A DNA stretch of 6,552 bases from Gemmatimonadota bacterium (GTDB lineage Bacteria; ARS69). Numbering within the stretch: the first letter of the stretch is position 1; each line of letters opens with the position of its first letter. The notes under the pieces are model-generated. The model was not told the origin of the DNA. It saw nothing but the letters and a program-made list of their open reading frames with translations, and ran no database searches. Shown in pieces: positions 5,375 to 6,552 of the stretch. A program made the position numbers and the translations under genes. The stretch lies in assembly GCA_020431545.1 (NCBI GenBank), contig JAGQIB010000468.1, positions 1 through 6,552 of the forward strand, written 5' to 3'.

Positions 5375-6552
5375 TCAGAACCGGCCGGTCCACTTCACCT
5401 TCAGGCCTTCGAACTCGGGCTCGTAGAAGCACACGCCGCCGGTGCACTTCCAGCCGCCGCGCTCCGAGCCGAGGCTCACGCTCACGTCGTTCCCGCCGAG
5501 GTTCAGCTCCGCGAGCACGTTGAACCAGCGCTCCTTGTCCTCCGCCGGGTCGTCCTCGGTGGTGTCCTCCACCGTGGCGGTCACGGTCAGCCAGGGCGAA
5601 CGTCCCCAGGTGAGCGCGAAGATCCGGTCCCGGTACTCCTTCGGATACTCGAACGCCTGCGTCGCCGCGTTCGACTCCTGAACGTCGGCCCACTCCACGA
5701 TGAACGACGCGCTGTTCTGCTCGTTCAGGTGGAAGATCGCCTCGCCGAGCTTCGTGATGCGCTCCTCGAACGTGTTCCCGATGTGCAGCTCGGATTCGGC
5801 GGCCGCGAGCGTGCCGAACACCTGCTCCTGCCAGTTGCTCTTCGCCTCGGCGAACAGCTCGAAGAACTCGTCGTCTCCGCGATCCTGGATGAGCCTCGCC
5901 CAGCTCGCCTGGAACGTCGTGAACGCGTCGACCGCGTACTCCGCCGTGAACAGGCCGCCCTGGACGTCGTCGTCCGGGATGTCGGACAGCACCGTGCCGT
6001 TCACGCGGTTCAGCAGCGTCCACGTGTGCTGGCGCAGCGTCGTCGGCGGATCATGGTAGTTGTGCTCGAACCGGAGCATCTCGCGGAACTCCGCCGCGAA
6101 CGAGAATCCCTCCAGGCTCACTTCGCCGGACGCGAACGTGCCGTGCCCCGGTGACGCGGCGCCCACACCGTCCTTGCCCACGAAGTCGCGCTCCACGTAC
6201 TCGCCGTAGAACGTCGCCGGTCCCACCACGACCTCGCCGAGCGCGCCCGCGTGCTGCTCGCGCGGGCCGATGTCCGTGTTGCGCTCGGCGCCCCACGCCT
6301 CCACGAAGGAGACGCCGGCCCGCGCGTCGATCAGCCCGTTCGAACTCGACCAGGTGTTCGGCTCCAGGAACAGTCCGCGGAACCGGTTGCCCTCGTTCGT
6401 CCCCGCGAGCAGCGTCGCGTCACCGACCTTGCCGTGCAGCTCCGCGCGCGCACCGTCGAGGCGCGTGTCCCAGTTCAGCTCCTCCTCCTCGAACACGGAG
6501 AGGGCAAGACCGCGACCGAAGATGTGCGACCAGTCGCCGACCTGCGCGTCGA
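5375..6552 (-). CDS. DUF6029-like outer-membrane beta-strand protein (N-terminus beyond window edge)
   Basis: The frame is open from the right edge of the window, giving 391 visible residues, and ends in TGA. The GTG at 6496 is internal, because the coding signal continues upstream with a GDWSHIFGRGLALS segment typical of the start of these proteins. The sequence is rich in alternating polar/hydrophobic stretches suited to beta strands, such as FYGEYVERDF, TFQASWARLI and NVLAELNLGG. It ends in KVKWTGRF; a C-terminal phenylalanine is the usual outer-membrane barrel signature. Near the end, C369-TGGV-C374 forms a CxxxxC pair followed by FYEPEFEG. From memory this matches DUF6029-type proteins of the Bacteroidota/FCB group, which have no firm function. 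No other cysteine is visible in this part. The gene lies 76 nt upstream of the thioredoxin-like lipoprotein, which suggests co-transcription and perhaps a redox or envelope-maintenance link. The exact family is the less certain part; the outer-membrane barrel reading is stronger. Confidence 0.75.
   Translation of the reverse strand, partial: DAQVGDWSHIFGRGLALSVFEEEELNWDTRLDGARAELHGKVGDATLLAGTNEGNRFRGLFLEPNTWSSSNGLIDARAGVSFVEAWGAERNTDIGPREQHAGALGEVVVGPATFYGEYVERDFVGKDGVGAASPGHGTFASGEVSLEGFSFAAEFREMLRFEHNYHDPPTTLRQHTWTLLNRVNGTVLSDIPDDDVQGGLFTAEYAVDAFTTFQASWARLIQDRGDDEFFELFAEAKSNWQEQVFGTLAAAESELHIGNTFEERITKLGEAIFHLNEQNSASFIVEWADVQESNAATQAFEYPKEYRDRIFALTWGRSPWLTVTATVEDTTEDDPAEDKERWFNVLAELNLGGNDVSVSLGSERGGWKCTGGVCFYEPEFEGLKVKWTGRF

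Noticed and set aside
1..6552. CRISPR arrays, tRNA/rRNA genes, insertion sequences, integrase or attachment sites
   Set aside because: I saw no regularly spaced direct repeats, no tRNA or rRNA consensus segments, no transposase or recombinase motifs and no terminal inverted repeats. The composition is even across the window.

Overview
The window is GC-rich DNA with every supported gene on the minus strand. Several traits suggest an uncultured member of the FCB superphylum, for example a Candidatus Eisenbacteria, Latescibacteria or Krumholzibacteria-type lineage. These traits are two secreted proteins ending in FlgD-Ig-like/Por-type sorting tails, Omp28-like thioredoxin-fold domains, a PEGA-like lipoprotein and a DUF6029-like outer-membrane protein. 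The phylum is inferred from family memory, not from a search.

Layout, in the direction of transcription (right to left). A partial DUF6029-like outer-membrane protein (6552-5375) is followed after 76 nt by a lipoprotein with PEGA-like repeats and a CPNC thioredoxin-like domain (5298-4036). A 304-nt gap then holds a possible terminator and a possible promoter. Next comes a small secreted protein with a sorting tail (3731-2940), and 54 nt later a large secreted protein (2885-843). A strong intrinsic terminator (817-781) closes that unit. After another GC-rich gap comes the start of a family 2 glycosyltransferase resembling dolichyl/polyprenyl-phosphate mannose synthase (488-1), cut by the window edge.

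The main discovery is in the large secreted protein. Its reading frame does not begin at the ATG at 2723. It extends without a frameshift to a GTG at 2885 that has a strong AAGGAG ribosome binding site and encodes a signal peptide. The extension is interrupted by one in-frame TGA (2759-2757), placed exactly where the first cysteine of a thioredoxin CxxC motif should be. Read as selenocysteine, it gives UxxC (U43-S-F-C46-P). The lipoprotein two genes upstream aligns without gaps over this motif and has Cys (C207-P-N-C210-P) at the same position. A hairpin downstream of the TGA fits the general form of a bacterial SECIS element. TGA is a normal stop in two neighbouring genes, so general recoding is unlikely. 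The best reading is an exported, surface-sorted, Omp28-like selenoprotein that standard gene callers would truncate.

Taken together, the locus looks like an envelope thiol-redox cluster: a Sec-containing thioredoxin-fold protein, a Cys-containing thioredoxin-fold lipoprotein, and two envelope proteins each carrying a CxxxxC cysteine pair that could be disulfide substrates. The shared redox role is inference.
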